This document shows, piece after piece, positions 1 through 6,740 of a stretch of 17,975 nucleotides of DNA. Positions within the stretch are counted from its first letter, which is position 1. Every line of letters starts with the position of its first letter. The DNA comes from a bacterium. Its GTDB lineage: Bacteria > SZUA-182 > DTGQ01. Below the pieces are notes generated by a model. The model saw nothing but the letters and a program-made list of their open reading frames with translations, ran no database searches and was not told the origin of the DNA. The position numbers and the translations under genes were made by a program. The stretch is taken from contig JAILZY010000071.1 of the NCBI GenBank assembly GCA_023512255.1, positions 1 to 17,975 on the forward strand. Direction: 5' to 3'.

Positions 1-76
1 CTATTGTCTTTTACCTCAATACCCTTCCCCTGCAGCTTATCTACTTCTCCTAATTTTAAATATGGGGAACATCTGG
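1..76 (-). repeat. Left copy of inverted repeat shared by both window ends
   Basis: Read on the minus strand, these bases match 17898-17972 on the plus strand over about 75 bp, with roughly six differences including one extra A in an A-run. The right copy reads as an open frame starting MFPMFKLGGGDK. In this left copy the extra A shifts the frame and gives an early stop, so it would be a broken copy if the repeat is coding. The matching stretch ends just before a TTGACA box that points inward in both copies. It could be a dispersed repeat at which the assembly broke, the 5' end of a duplicated outward-facing gene, or a promoter-linked element. Confidence 0.75.
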
Positions 77-92
77 AAAGCTTTCCCCTATC

Positions 93-121
93 TTGACATT
101 CAGCGTTAAAGATGCAATAAT
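93..121 (+). promoter_or_regulatory. Sigma-70 type promoter for the rplC operon
   Basis: A perfect -35 box TTGACA lies at 93-98, followed by a 17-bp spacer and a -10 box AATAAT at 116-121, one mismatch from consensus. Transcription would start near 128. This gives a leader of about 250 bases before rplC that contains both 28-bp direct repeats. Confidence 0.55.
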
Positions 122-376
122 TATCTCTTTAAGAAATTTGCAATCGGCTACTACCCCTCATCTCTTTCTCTTTTTGGCCACGGTCCCACTCCCCGGTGAG
201 GAAGAAAGCCGCGGCCTTTGCCTGCCTAAGCAGGGCGGTAACGGTCCCACTCCCCGGTGAGGAAGAAATCGGGCGGTATAGAGTGAGGAGAGTTTATCAG
301 ACGAGAGCCGAACAAGTCAATTGTGGCTAACATGAATCTTTCAGCCTATCTATCCAGTAGAATAAGGAGAATCAAT
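122..376 (+). other. Long rplC leader region
   Basis: No convincing gene is visible here. The region holds two identical 28-bp direct repeats (180-207 and 241-268). The segment between them contains a short hairpin, CCTGC-CTAA-GCAGG. The rplC ribosome binding site lies at the 3' end. An in-frame upstream ATG at 323 could add 18 residues to rplC, but the good Shine-Dalgarno sits before the later ATG at 377. Confidence 0.6.
180..268. repeat. Two identical 28-bp direct repeats, CRISPR-like spacing
   Basis: The 28 bases at 180-207 recur without change at 241-268 and begin ACGGTCCCACTCCCC. The intervening segment is 33 bases, so the period is 61 bp, the repeat-spacer size of many type I-E arrays. 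The repeat ends in GAAGAAA and has only weak dyad symmetry. There is no third copy 61 bp to either side and no cas gene in the window. It may be a minimal or relic CRISPR unit, or a duplicated leader-RNA element. Confidence 0.6.
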
Positions 377-1039
377 ATGCCGATGGGTATTATAGGGAAA
401 AAGATTGGAATGACCCAGATCCTGCAGCCAGGCAGCGGGGAGGTTATTCCGGTAACGGTTATTCAGGCTGGTCCCTGTACGGTGGTGCAGAAAAAAGTGA
501 AAGATACCGATCACTACAACGCCCTTCAACTAGGATTTATGGACAAAAAAGAATCCCGGACTATAAAACCACTTCAAGGGCATTTTAAGAAGGCTGGCCT
601 TAGCCCGAAAAGATTTCTCAGAGAAATTCGTTTGGACGATGCGGAAATCAACAGTTATGAAGTTGGTCAGGAAATCAAGGTCGATTTTCTTTTTCAGGCT
701 GGTGATTATGTTGACGTAGTGGGGACTTCAAAGGGCCGGGGCTTTGCCGGGGTCATCAAGCGGCATGGATTCCGCGGGGCTCCTGGATCTCATGGAACCC
801 ATGATTACAGCCGACACGGTGGGTCTGTGGGTAGCAATACCTTTCCTGGCCGAGTATTTAAGGGGCTGCGGATGGCTGGCCGTATGGGAGGGGATCGGGT
901 AACCGTCCAGAACTTGAAAGTGGTTGATATTCGTCCAGAACAGAATCTGATTCTGGTAAAGGGGGCAGTACCTGGAGCGAATAACGGGATACTGATCATC
1001 AAAAAAGCGATTAAGAAGGTGGCCAATAAAGTTCAATAA
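377..1039 (+). CDS. rplC: 50S ribosomal protein L3
   Basis: L3 is an early-assembling protein of the large ribosomal subunit whose long loop reaches toward the peptidyl-transferase centre. The 220-residue product begins MPMGIIGKKIGMTQI and carries the core GRVFKGLRMAGRMGG motif followed by VTVQNLKVVDI and VKGAVPGANNG. The start at 377 is chosen because AAGGAG at 364-369 sits seven bases upstream and the protein then begins as other L3 proteins do. The E. coli Gln150 methylation site (NQTPG) is NTFPG here. L3 normally lies between rpsJ and rplD in the S10 operon. Here it is followed after 58 bp by an acetyl-CoA synthetase, so it has either moved or is an extra copy. Short 19-bp tandem repeats overlap its stop codon. 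Confidence 0.97.
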   Translation: MPMGIIGKKIGMTQILQPGSGEVIPVTVIQAGPCTVVQKKVKDTDHYNALQLGFMDKKESRTIKPLQGHFKKAGLSPKRFLREIRLDDAEINSYEVGQEIKVDFLFQAGDYVDVVGTSKGRGFAGVIKRHGFRGAPGSHGTHDYSRHGGSVGSNTFPGRVFKGLRMAGRMGGDRVTVQNLKVVDIRPEQNLILVKGAVPGANNGILIIKKAIKKVANKVQ

Positions 1040-1088
1040 AGCTTGATACTTACAATAAAGCTCGATAATACTAAATAGAGCTCTAGAT
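1034..1088 (+). repeat. 19-bp tandem duplication over the rplC stop
   Basis: CAATAAAGCTTGATACTTA at 1034-1052 contains the rplC stop codon and is repeated imperfectly from 1053 (CAATAAAGCTCGATAATA). A third, degenerate relative (AATAGAGCTCTAGATA) follows at about 1074-1088. This fills most of the gap to the next gene. Confidence 0.6.
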
Positions 1089-1097
1089 AGGGTAAAA

Positions 1098-3197
1098 ATG
1101 CTCGAAAAATTTTTTTCTCCACGCTCAGTAGCTATTGTCGGTGCTTCGCGAGAGCAGGGGAAGGTTGGTCATGAGATTGTCAAGAATCTGCTCCTTGGTG
1201 GGTTTGAAGGTCAAATATTTCCGATCAACCCAAAAGCTACCACTATTTTGGGGAAGAAAGTTTATGCTAAGATCACCGATATCCCAGCCGAGGAGGTTGA
1301 TCTGGCCATTATTGTGATTCCGGCCCAGCAGGTTAAGGATGCGCTTATCCAGTGCGCTCAAAAGGGTATTAAGTCGGCGATCGTTATCTCAGCAGGGTTT
1401 AAAGAATCGGGGAAGGATGGGGCTCAACGGGAGAGAGAGCTCCTTCAGACTGCTCAAGAGTATGGAATCAGGATTTTGGGGCCGAATTGTCTAGGGCTCA
1501 TTAATACCTCGGCCAATCTTAATGCCTCCTTTTCAACCGAGATGCCCCCCAAAGGGAATATTGCTTTTTTTTCTCAATCCGGTGCTCTTGGGACAGCTAT
1601 TTTGGACTGGGCAGTGGGCCAAAAAATAGGATTTTCCAAATTCATCAGCCTGGGCAATAAGGCTGATCTGGCTGAGAGCAGTATCATGGAGGCTCTGTGC
1701 CAGGATCATGATTCCAGGGTCATTTTAGGCTACCTTGAAGGAATAGAGAAGGGCCAGGAATTCCTTCACAAAGCAAGACAGGTAAGCAAAGTCAAGCCGA
1801 TCATCATTACCAAATCAGGGAGTACCTCGGCTGGCACAAGGGCCGCATCTTCCCACACCGGCAGTCTTACTGGATCAGATGTCGCCTTTGAGGCTGCCTT
1901 CAAACAGACCGGGGTGATTCGGGCGAGAACCATCGAGGAGCTGTTCAACTATGCCCTGGCCTTTGCCTATCAGCCCTTGCCTCAGGGGCCGAACCTGGCT
2001 ATCATTACCAATGCTGGCGGACCAGGTATTCTGGCGGCTGATGCTGCTGAAAAAAATAATCTTAATCTCCTGTTTCTCAGTAAAGAAACCACCGACAAGC
2101 TGGCTGCTTTGCTTCCTCCAGCAGCCAGTGTCTATAATCCTGTGGATATTCTGGGAGATGCCAAGGCGGATCGGTATCAGAAAACTCTCGAGGTAGTGCT
2201 TGAGGATCCCAAGGTTCATGGTGTGCTGGTGATCCTCACCCCGCAGGCTATGACTGAGATCCCGCAGACTGCCGAGGTTATCGGTGAGATGTCGATGTCC
2301 ACAGAAAAGCCGATTCTGGCCTCCTTTATGGGAGAGTATGCGGTCAGAGAAGGGATCGAGCGGCTGGCAAAATATAAAATCCCTAACTACAGCTATCCTG
2401 AGCATGCCATTGAGTCTTTTCACACTATGTGGAAATACCGCAGATGGCAGGAGCAGCCGCCGCTTACTTATGTATCTCTCGATGCGGATCGGGAGAGGGT
2501 TCGTCAGATCATCGAGCAGGTCCGAAAGGAGGGCCACCTTGAAATTGGCGATCTGAAAGCCAGAGAGATTTTAGCTGCTTACCGGTTTGAGGTTCCTTTC
2601 TCTCGAGTAGCTGAGGATTCGAGTATGGCGGTGGCTTTGGCCGAAGAGATTGGCTATCCGGTGGTTATGAAAATTGTCTCTCCAGATGTCCTGCACAAAT
2701 CCGATGTCGGAGGGGTGAAGGTAGGATTAAAAACTCCTGAGGAGGTTCATGCCGCCTTTCATGAAATCATGGCCAAGGTGCGAAAGTTTATGCCTCAGGC
2801 CCTGATTCAGGGAGTGTCTATTCAGAAGATGTATGATGGAAAACGAGAGGTCATTTTGGGTATGGCCAGAGATCCCCAATTTGGTCCTCTCATTATGTTT
2901 GGGCTTGGGGGGATCTATGTTGAAGTGCTCAAAGATGTCTCTTTTCGAATCGCGCCTATCTGTCGCGAGGAGGCCCAGGCCATGATCACAGAGATCAAAT
3001 CATATCCTATGCTCAAAGGGGTGCGGGGACAAAAACCTGTTGACATGAACGCTATTGTCGATGCTCTCCTTCGGCTCTCACAACTGGCAGTAGATTTTCC
3101 CGAAATTCTCGAGGCGGATATCAATCCGCTGATTATGAAAGAATCTGGTCAGGGAGCTGTGGCTGTAGATGCCCGCTTTACCATTAGCCCAAACTAA
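1098..3197 (+). CDS. Acetate--CoA ligase (ADP-forming), fused alpha-beta
   Basis: Members of this family convert acetyl-CoA (or another acyl-CoA), ADP and phosphate to the free acid, CoA and ATP. In anaerobes they make ATP by substrate-level phosphorylation. The 699-residue protein has the full fused layout. A CoA-binding Rossmann domain starts at SVAIVGASREQGKVG (residues 10-24). A succinyl-CoA-ligase-like middle part carries the expected phospho-His253 in SSHTGSLTGSD. A C-terminal ATP-grasp domain (about 480-695) includes YPVVMKIVSPDVLHKSDVGG and ends at EADINPLI. No key element appears missing. The ATG at 1098 has only a weak ribosome binding site (GATAGGG). It lies 58 bp after rplC and 42 bp before a phosphotransacetylase-like gene, which fits a shared role in acetyl-CoA metabolism. 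The acyl substrate cannot be read from sequence. Confidence 0.93.
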   Translation: MLEKFFSPRSVAIVGASREQGKVGHEIVKNLLLGGFEGQIFPINPKATTILGKKVYAKITDIPAEEVDLAIIVIPAQQVKDALIQCAQKGIKSAIVISAGFKESGKDGAQRERELLQTAQEYGIRILGPNCLGLINTSANLNASFSTEMPPKGNIAFFSQSGALGTAILDWAVGQKIGFSKFISLGNKADLAESSIMEALCQDHDSRVILGYLEGIEKGQEFLHKARQVSKVKPIIITKSGSTSAGTRAASSHTGSLTGSDVAFEAAFKQTGVIRARTIEELFNYALAFAYQPLPQGPNLAIITNAGGPGILAADAAEKNNLNLLFLSKETTDKLAALLPPAASVYNPVDILGDAKADRYQKTLEVVLEDPKVHGVLVILTPQAMTEIPQTAEVIGEMSMSTEKPILASFMGEYAVREGIERLAKYKIPNYSYPEHAIESFHTMWKYRRWQEQPPLTYVSLDADRERVRQIIEQVRKEGHLEIGDLKAREILAAYRFEVPFSRVAEDSSMAVALAEEIGYPVVMKIVSPDVLHKSDVGGVKVGLKTPEEVHAAFHEIMAKVRKFMPQALIQGVSIQKMYDGKREVILGMARDPQFGPLIMFGLGGIYVEVLKDVSFRIAPICREEAQAMITEIKSYPMLKGVRGQKPVDMNAIVDALLRLSQLAVDFPEILEADINPLIMKESGQGAVAVDARFTISPN

Positions 3198-3239
3198 ACG
3201 TATCATGAGGTTAACTTTTTTGCTCTGGAGGAAAGATTA

Positions 3240-4307
3240 ATGATTTCCTTATACATAGGCTCAACATCCGGTTATTCGGGAAAGAGTCTGGTTTGTTTAG
3301 GGCTCGGGAATCGGTTTGCCCAAGATGGCTATCGCCTAAGCTATATGAAACCCATCGGCAAACCTACTGCTCAGGTGGGAGAGACGATCACGGATGAGGA
3401 TGCCATTTTCATCGCTAAAGCGCTCTCACTCAGCGACCCCTTGGAAACCATCTGTCCTATCGTTGTAACCCAAGATATGATCGTTCAGGCATACCAGAAT
3501 AAGACAGAGGGGCTAGAGGGGAGATTGATCAATGCCCATCAAAAGTTATCCCAACATCGAGATATTATGCTGATTGGTGGGGGAAGCGATCTGTATGAAG
3601 GAGCATTCTTGGGGCTGTCCGGTCTGTATATCGTCAAGCGGCTCCTTGATGCCAAAGTGATCCTAATTGACCGGTTTACTAATGAGGTTTGCGTTGATTG
3701 CATTCTTGGAATAAAGGAATCTCTGGGAGATCGGCTCTGTGGTGTGATCCTAAATCGGGTCGTTCCAGAAAGAATTGATTATGTTCAGCGCAGAATTATC
3801 CCATTTTTAAGCACAAGAGGTATTGATACCTTCGGTATCATCCCCTACGATCAACTGCTGAATGCAGTAACGGTAAAAGAATTGAGCGAGGCCCTAGGTG
3901 CCGAAATTATCTGCTGTCATGACCAAGTGGATGAGCTGGTGGAAAACTATGTCATCGGTGCGATGACTGTTGACCGGGCACTTAAGTATTTTCGACAAAA
4001 AAAGAACAAAGCAGTTATTACCGGGGGAGATCGGCCGGAAATTCAGCTAGCGGCTCTTGAGACATCTACCAAGTGTATTATTTTGACCGGCAATCTCTAT
4101 CCCAGCGAACTTATCCTGGTCCAGGCTGAAGAACATCATGTTCCGGTTATGGTAGCCAAGGACGACACTCAGGCTACGGTCGAGAAGGTAGAGCGGATCT
4201 TTGGCCGAATTAGGGTCCGTGATCAGCGCAAGGTAGCGAGGGCGCTTGAGTTGATCGATCAGTGTATAGATTTCCCCACCTTGTACAGAAAGATCGGATT
4301 AGCTTAA
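3240..4307 (+). CDS. BioD-like/DRTGG phosphotransacetylase-family protein
   Basis: This 355-residue cytoplasmic protein matches the COG0857 layout: a BioD-like P-loop NTPase domain followed by a DRTGG domain, as in the N-terminal region of long phosphate acetyltransferases. The P-loop is GSTSGYSGKS at residues 7-16. The DRTGG-like part begins near residue 237 (VIGAMTVDRALKYF) and contains KAVITGGDRPEIQLAAL. The C-terminal catalytic PTA domain is absent, so it should not make acetyl phosphate by itself. In long Pta enzymes this region is regulatory, and a nucleotide-dependent sensing or regulatory role is inferred. GGAGG at 3227-3231, eight bases before ATG 3240, supports the start. Its place directly after the ADP-forming acetyl-CoA synthetase suggests it acts on or regulates that enzyme. 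Confidence 0.85.
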   Translation: MISLYIGSTSGYSGKSLVCLGLGNRFAQDGYRLSYMKPIGKPTAQVGETITDEDAIFIAKALSLSDPLETICPIVVTQDMIVQAYQNKTEGLEGRLINAHQKLSQHRDIMLIGGGSDLYEGAFLGLSGLYIVKRLLDAKVILIDRFTNEVCVDCILGIKESLGDRLCGVILNRVVPERIDYVQRRIIPFLSTRGIDTFGIIPYDQLLNAVTVKELSEALGAEIICCHDQVDELVENYVIGAMTVDRALKYFRQKKNKAVITGGDRPEIQLAALETSTKCIILTGNLYPSELILVQAEEHHVPVMVAKDDTQATVEKVERIFGRIRVRDQRKVARALELIDQCIDFPTLYRKIGLA

Positions 4308-4365
4308 GAGACGAGAAAAAAGAGGCATTAAACCATAATTGCACGAGGGAGAAAACAGATAAGCT

Positions 4366-5274
4366 ATGTCTTTAACCATAGGATGGTTTACCACGGCTGA
4401 GGATAAAAAAGCGCACGATCTTTTTACTAGCACTTATAAGGCAATTCAGGAATCGGATATTAAGGCTAATATCGCTTATCTTTTTTGCGATCGCCAGCGA
4501 GGGGAAGATGCAACAAGCGATCAATTTTTAGATTCTGTCCAAGATTTGGGACTTAATCTTATCACCTATTCTTCGCAGGAATTTCAAAAAAGCCTCCAAT
4601 CCCACCCGAACGAAAAAGAAACCAGCCTCCCCCCTGACTGGTTCGATGAATACCACCGGCAGATTATGGAAAAAATTTCCACCTATCCCATAGATATTGC
4701 TCTTCTGGTAGGCTATACACCTCGGGTCAGTGTTGAATTCATCAAAAAGTATACAACCATTCAATTTCGATCAGCCCTTCCTGATGGGCCTTCGGGCAAT
4801 TGGCAGACGGTTATCTGGCAATTGATCGGAACCAGGAGTGCTGAAGCAGGAGCTACGCTGCATCTTTTGACTGAAGAAGACCCTGATCGAGGAATTCCCA
4901 TTACCTACTGTAATTATTTTATCAAGAAGAAAGAATTCTCTTCCCTATGGCAGGATCTTGACCAAAAGATGCGAACCCAGTCTTTGATTCAGCTTATGAC
5001 CACCGAAGGCGAAAGCCTGCCTCTATTTACGGCCATCAAAGATGCCGGAGAGGAGGTAGAGAGCCCTCTCATCAACCTCACTCTAAAGGAGCTCAGCTCA
5101 GGGGTAATCAGCTTCAAAGACCACCAGGTCTACCGCAATGGCGAGCTTCTGGTGAATGGCTACTGCCTGACCCAGGAGATTGAAAATTTTCTCATCAAAC
5201 AGGAGGAAGGGGAAGAAGAGAAGTTTTTAGAAGAAGAGAAGTCTTTAAAAGAGGGAGAGGAAGCGCACACATGA
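4366..5274 (+). CDS. Formyltransferase-fold protein with altered active site
   Basis: The 302-residue product resembles PurN-type formyltransferases. IGWFTTAEDKKAHDLFTSTY is at the N-terminus, DIALLVGYTPRVSVEFIKKY at 110-129, and GATLHLLTEEDPDRG at 162-176. In PurN the catalytic Asn and His sit in an N-I-H motif just after the GY segment. Here those positions read Gln133-Phe134-Arg135, followed by SALPDGPSGNWQTVIWQLI. The Asp of the later DELD motif may be kept as Asp174. Formyl transfer by the classical mechanism is therefore doubtful. A binding, regulatory or different acyl role is possible. The last 35 or so residues are a Glu/Lys-rich tail. It follows the acetyl-CoA synthetase and DRTGG genes by 58 bp and probably ends that operon. 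The Shine-Dalgarno (GAGGGAG) is unusually far from the ATG. Confidence 0.75.
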   Translation: MSLTIGWFTTAEDKKAHDLFTSTYKAIQESDIKANIAYLFCDRQRGEDATSDQFLDSVQDLGLNLITYSSQEFQKSLQSHPNEKETSLPPDWFDEYHRQIMEKISTYPIDIALLVGYTPRVSVEFIKKYTTIQFRSALPDGPSGNWQTVIWQLIGTRSAEAGATLHLLTEEDPDRGIPITYCNYFIKKKEFSSLWQDLDQKMRTQSLIQLMTTEGESLPLFTAIKDAGEEVESPLINLTLKELSSGVISFKDHQVYRNGELLVNGYCLTQEIENFLIKQEEGEEEKFLEEEKSLKEGEEAHT

Positions 5275-5296
5275 GTTGATCCATAAATGCCCGACC

Positions 5297-5322
5297 ATAA
5301 GGGTTTATAACTTGACCCTTAT
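5297..5322 (+). terminator. Possible weak terminator hairpin
   Basis: ATAAGGGT (5297-5304) pairs with ACCCTTAT (5315-5322) around a 10-base loop, and TTATT follows. The stem is AT-rich and the T-run is interrupted, so this is a weak candidate terminator for the operon ending at 5274. Confidence 0.35.
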
Positions 5323-5427
5323 TTATTAGCTATCATTAAGAAACATAACCATAATAAGAGCTAAGCCCCTTGGAGGGTTTATGGTTGTTCTGATATAGGG
5401 TTTATGGTGTCTGATATATAAGAGCGA
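5319..5427 (+). repeat. 110-bp dispersed structured repeat, copy A
   Basis: This segment is about 95% identical to the reverse complement of 11046-11155. Within it AACCATAA (5347-5354) and CCCT (5367-5370) can pair with AGGG-TTTATGGTT (5374-5386) around a three-base loop, leaving a 12-base bulge. One of the few differences between the copies (TGG versus TCG) falls in that loop. Two tandem units starting AGGGTTTATGGT follow (5374-5396 and 5397-5417). Both copies lie downstream of a gene and in the sense of its transcription. Confidence 0.85.
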
Positions 5428-5542
5428 ACTTGACATAATGGCGTATACTCGTTCAAGAATAGCTAATCAAAAATCATGCCTGGAAAAACCAAAGTTGAAG
5501 CACTATAGCAGTGAATAAGTGAAATAATTAGCCTGGTCGGGA

Positions 5543-5551
5543 TGTTATAAT
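5543..5551 (+). promoter_or_regulatory. Extended -10 promoter for the COG4030-DUF1015 pair
   Basis: TGTTATAAT has the form TG-N-TATAAT, a perfect extended -10 box. No good -35 box is seen at 17 bp. Transcription would start near 5558, favouring translation from the ATG at 5588 over the TTG at 5561. Confidence 0.45.
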
Positions 5552-5587
5552 TCATTATGGTTGGTCGCTTATCGGGCGGTTTTCCTC

Positions 5588-6733
5588 ATGAATCAAGGGT
5601 TGAAAAAAGAACGATCTCACCGGCAGGTCAATCTGGCCTGCCAGGGTTTAATTACAAGAAATAATAATGCCTTTGAGCTTGCCCGCCATTTTATTCCCAA
5701 GGGTGATCTTCTGCTTTGGCGACTTGAGAGATATGATCTCTTTCGGGGTGAGGCCTCACTCCTTGAGGGAAGCCAAAAAGGATATCCTTACCAAGAGGTA
5801 GGGAAATTTCTCATTTATCTTATTCCCTTCCTCAAGGCCTTTGGAGCCACTGAACAGCGGGTTGCAGAATATTCGACCGTTAGCCTTTCGCTGATGCCAG
5901 GAGCTGAAAAGTTTCTGCAGATGCTTCAGGCAGCCTCTATCCCCTGCTTTATCGTCAGCTCTGCCTTTCGGCCATTCATTCGCTCACTGTGCCGGCTGCT
6001 CGGCTTTGAAGAGTCGCTGACTTACTCTACCCCACTAGATATAGATGATGTGGCGATCGACATTTCGGAGCAGGAAGTGCTGAAAGATATTGCTGATGAA
6101 ATTCTTAATATGCCTCTTTTGTCTTGGAGAAATGATTCGGCCGCTCCTCAATGCCGGCAGGTATTCCTGAAGGAGCATATTTCATATTGCCAGAGGCTTG
6201 AGAGCATATTAAATGATGAAATCGCCAATATGCAGATTGGAAAACTTCTGAGCCGAGGGCTTGCTTTGGCTGGGAAGGGGAAAGTAGCTGCTATTAAAGA
6301 CAGCTTGGAAAAAACTGGCAACCCTGCCGAGGGGGTTATATACTTCGGCAGCAGTATCCTGGATGCGGCTGCTCTTTCCTGGGTGAGAGCGGCAGGAGGG
6401 CTGGCTGTTTCCTTTAACGGGGATCGGGCAGCTTTGCAATCTGCTGAAGTAGCCGTTATGTCAGGAAATTCGGCCATCTTGGCCATCCTCAGCGATATTT
6501 TTTACTATCAGGGAAAAGAAGCTGTCCTTGAGTTGATCAATACCTGGGACCTTCAACATATCCAAATTCAAACCGAAAAACTCAAGATTCATCCATCTCT
6601 TATCAGTGAGTTGTTTTCCCACGAGCCTGAGTCTTTTCCCTTGCTCGATCTGATTACCGATGAAAACCTTGAAAGACTCGTTGAGGCAAGCCAATCCTGC
6701 CGTCGGATGACCCTTGGGGAAGTATGGGAGTAG
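5588..6733 (+). CDS. COG4030 HAD-like protein, apparent pseudophosphatase
   Basis: The 381-residue protein resembles COG4030 (annotated in methanogens as EhaR-type HAD proteins), with NNNAFELARHFIPKGD near the N-terminus and GGLAVSFNGDRAALQSAEVAVMSGN near residues 270-294. HAD phosphatases use an Asp nucleophile in a DxDG-like first motif. Here the matching stretch reads LACQG (residues 16-20), so the nucleophile is Ala17 and the second acid is Gln19. The last motif, normally GDSxxD, reads GSSILD (254-259), losing the first metal-binding Asp. Ser124/Ser125 of motif II are kept. The long intact frame argues against a decaying gene and for a non-catalytic role. The start is uncertain: ATG 5588 has a poor ribosome site, and a TTG at 5561 would add nine residues. 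The DUF1015 gene starts eight bases after the stop. Confidence 0.75.
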   Translation: MNQGLKKERSHRQVNLACQGLITRNNNAFELARHFIPKGDLLLWRLERYDLFRGEASLLEGSQKGYPYQEVGKFLIYLIPFLKAFGATEQRVAEYSTVSLSLMPGAEKFLQMLQAASIPCFIVSSAFRPFIRSLCRLLGFEESLTYSTPLDIDDVAIDISEQEVLKDIADEILNMPLLSWRNDSAAPQCRQVFLKEHISYCQRLESILNDEIANMQIGKLLSRGLALAGKGKVAAIKDSLEKTGNPAEGVIYFGSSILDAAALSWVRAAGGLAVSFNGDRAALQSAEVAVMSGNSAILAILSDIFYYQGKEAVLELINTWDLQHIQIQTEKLKIHPSLISELFSHEPESFPLLDLITDENLERLVEASQSCRRMTLGEVWE

Positions 6734-6740
6734 GAAAAGC

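Larger units (their letters stand above)
5275..5587 (+). other. Intergenic region with hairpin, repeat copy A and promoter
   Basis: No credible gene lies here. From left to right it holds a small AT-rich hairpin just past the operon end, the 110-bp repeat copy A (5319-5427), a TTGACA box at 5429-5434 without a well-spaced -10, and an extended -10 box at 5543-5551 before the next gene. Confidence 0.6.

Noticed and set aside
180-268. A confirmed CRISPR array
   Set aside because: Only two repeats exist, there is no cas gene in the window, and the repeat has weak dyad symmetry, so it is listed as a repeat rather than an array.
1875-2537. A 220-residue minus-strand frame inside the acetyl-CoA synthetase gene
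   Set aside because: It lies wholly antisense to a clearly conserved gene and its translation resembles no family.
5429-5449. TTGACA and TATACT boxes just after repeat copy A
   Set aside because: They are only about nine bases apart, too close for a sigma-70 promoter, and no correctly spaced -10 is present.
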